A DNA stretch of 64,000 nucleotides from Opisthocomus hoazin. Taxonomy: Eukaryota; Chordata; Aves; Opisthocomiformes; Opisthocomidae. The notes under the pieces are model-generated. The model saw only the letters and a list, made by a program, of their open reading frames with translations, did not search any database and had not been told where the DNA came from. The stretch's first letter is position 1. The number at the start of each line of letters is the position of its first letter. The stretch is from contig NC_134414.1 in NCBI RefSeq assembly GCF_030867145.1, positions 23,492,810-23,556,809 of the forward strand, in the 5' to 3' direction. This document shows positions 63,492-64,000 of the stretch, one piece after another. The position numbers were made by a program, and so were the translations under genes.

Positions 63492-63624
63492 CTGGTGAGG
63501 TCTGCTTAATTACACGTACTATCTGTTCGTTTCTAGGATCCAAGTAGCTCATCTTACTGATATACTCGAGAGCCGCTTCAATACTTCTGCTACCCGTCTG
63601 CTTCAGTGCTCGGACAGCCATCTC
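63492..63624 (-). CDS. LATS2: LATS2 exon: UBA domain C-terminal part
   Basis: A 133-bp exon after acceptor TTTATACAG, reading EMAVRALKQTGSRSIEAALE then YISKMSYLDPRNEQIVRVIK and QTSPG to the donor CCAG|GTAAGC. It encodes most of the ubiquitin-associated (UBA) domain found near the N-terminus of LATS kinases, and the conserved LDPRNEQIVRVI segment after it. The preceding exon, with the initiator Met and the LATS conserved domain 1, is not in the window. The in-window exons together encode about 1012 residues of the protein. Confidence 0.96.
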
Positions 63625-64000
63625 CTGTATAAAGCAAACATGACTTGAATCACACCGAGACAAAATCCAAGCACTGTACTACAGGCTAGAAAGCAGTAAG
63701 TGTTCTTACATTTATAGAAACATTTTATAATTCACACCAGATCATAGCTGCCCGAAGCCAAACGGACTCATATTTTGAAAATATTCGCATGCCTTATACA
63801 ACTCAAAAATTCAATCAATAAGAAAAAACACAACCTACCCAAACTCTGGCAATTAAAGAAGCATCAAATTGAAATGTGTACTTTAAGACTCCTTAAAAAC
63901 TTTGAGTCAAATCTGGAAAAGGCAGCATAGTTTGACATAGGATGAAACAGAATGAAATATTTAGCTTTTGGTATTCGAGAGCATGTCTCTTAGTCATACC
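63625..64000 (-). other. LATS2: LATS2 intron, cut by the window edge
   Basis: AT-rich intronic DNA upstream of the UBA exon. No further coding sequence was found before the right edge, so the gene is 5'-incomplete here. Confidence 0.85.

Overview
The window looks like bird nuclear DNA. Spliced vertebrate genes sit in a background whose only abundant recognisable repeats are CR1-type LINE fragments, several ending in the characteristic ATTCTATG or ATTCTGTG short repeats. Two genes are recognised and both lie on the minus strand: XPO4 (exportin-4), with only its first coding exon present, and LATS2 (large tumour suppressor kinase 2, Hippo pathway), with the six 3'-most coding exons present. XPO4 and LATS2 are also neighbours in the same orientation on human 13q12.11, as I recall, so this is conserved synteny. 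The species cannot be named from the sequence.

Layout, left to right. Positions 1-23208 are interpreted as XPO4 intron 1. This stretch holds two long CR1 copies in opposite orientation (1607-3447 minus, 7388-9264 plus), a 49-bp tandem duplication near 15.8 kb, an old CR1 relic near 18.9 kb, and an unexpected minus-strand exon-like segment at 19604-19814 whose translation resembles a Tudor domain. Positions 22580-23760 (shore to about 24200) are a strong CpG island with the XPO4 start codon at 23277, a CCAAT box and a ZNF143/THAP11-like motif. Positions 24200-52060 are intergenic, between the XPO4 5' end and the LATS2 3' end. They hold more CR1 pieces, a possible LTR-like segment, a CTCF/YY1-like site, a small isolated CpG cluster near 45.9 kb and AT-rich DNA. 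Positions 52060-64000 are LATS2, with the last exon at 52447-52941 and coding exons continuing rightward to 63624. The exon with the initiator ATG lies beyond the right edge.

All six LATS2 exons join in frame with GT-AG junctions, and the encoded kinase keeps every catalytic and regulatory residue checked. LATS2 phosphorylates YAP/TAZ together with MOB1, and XPO4 is a nuclear transport receptor. Their adjacency is positional; nothing in the sequence suggests a shared pathway. Long open frames elsewhere are mostly CR1 remnants or low-stop-density frames in the CpG island.
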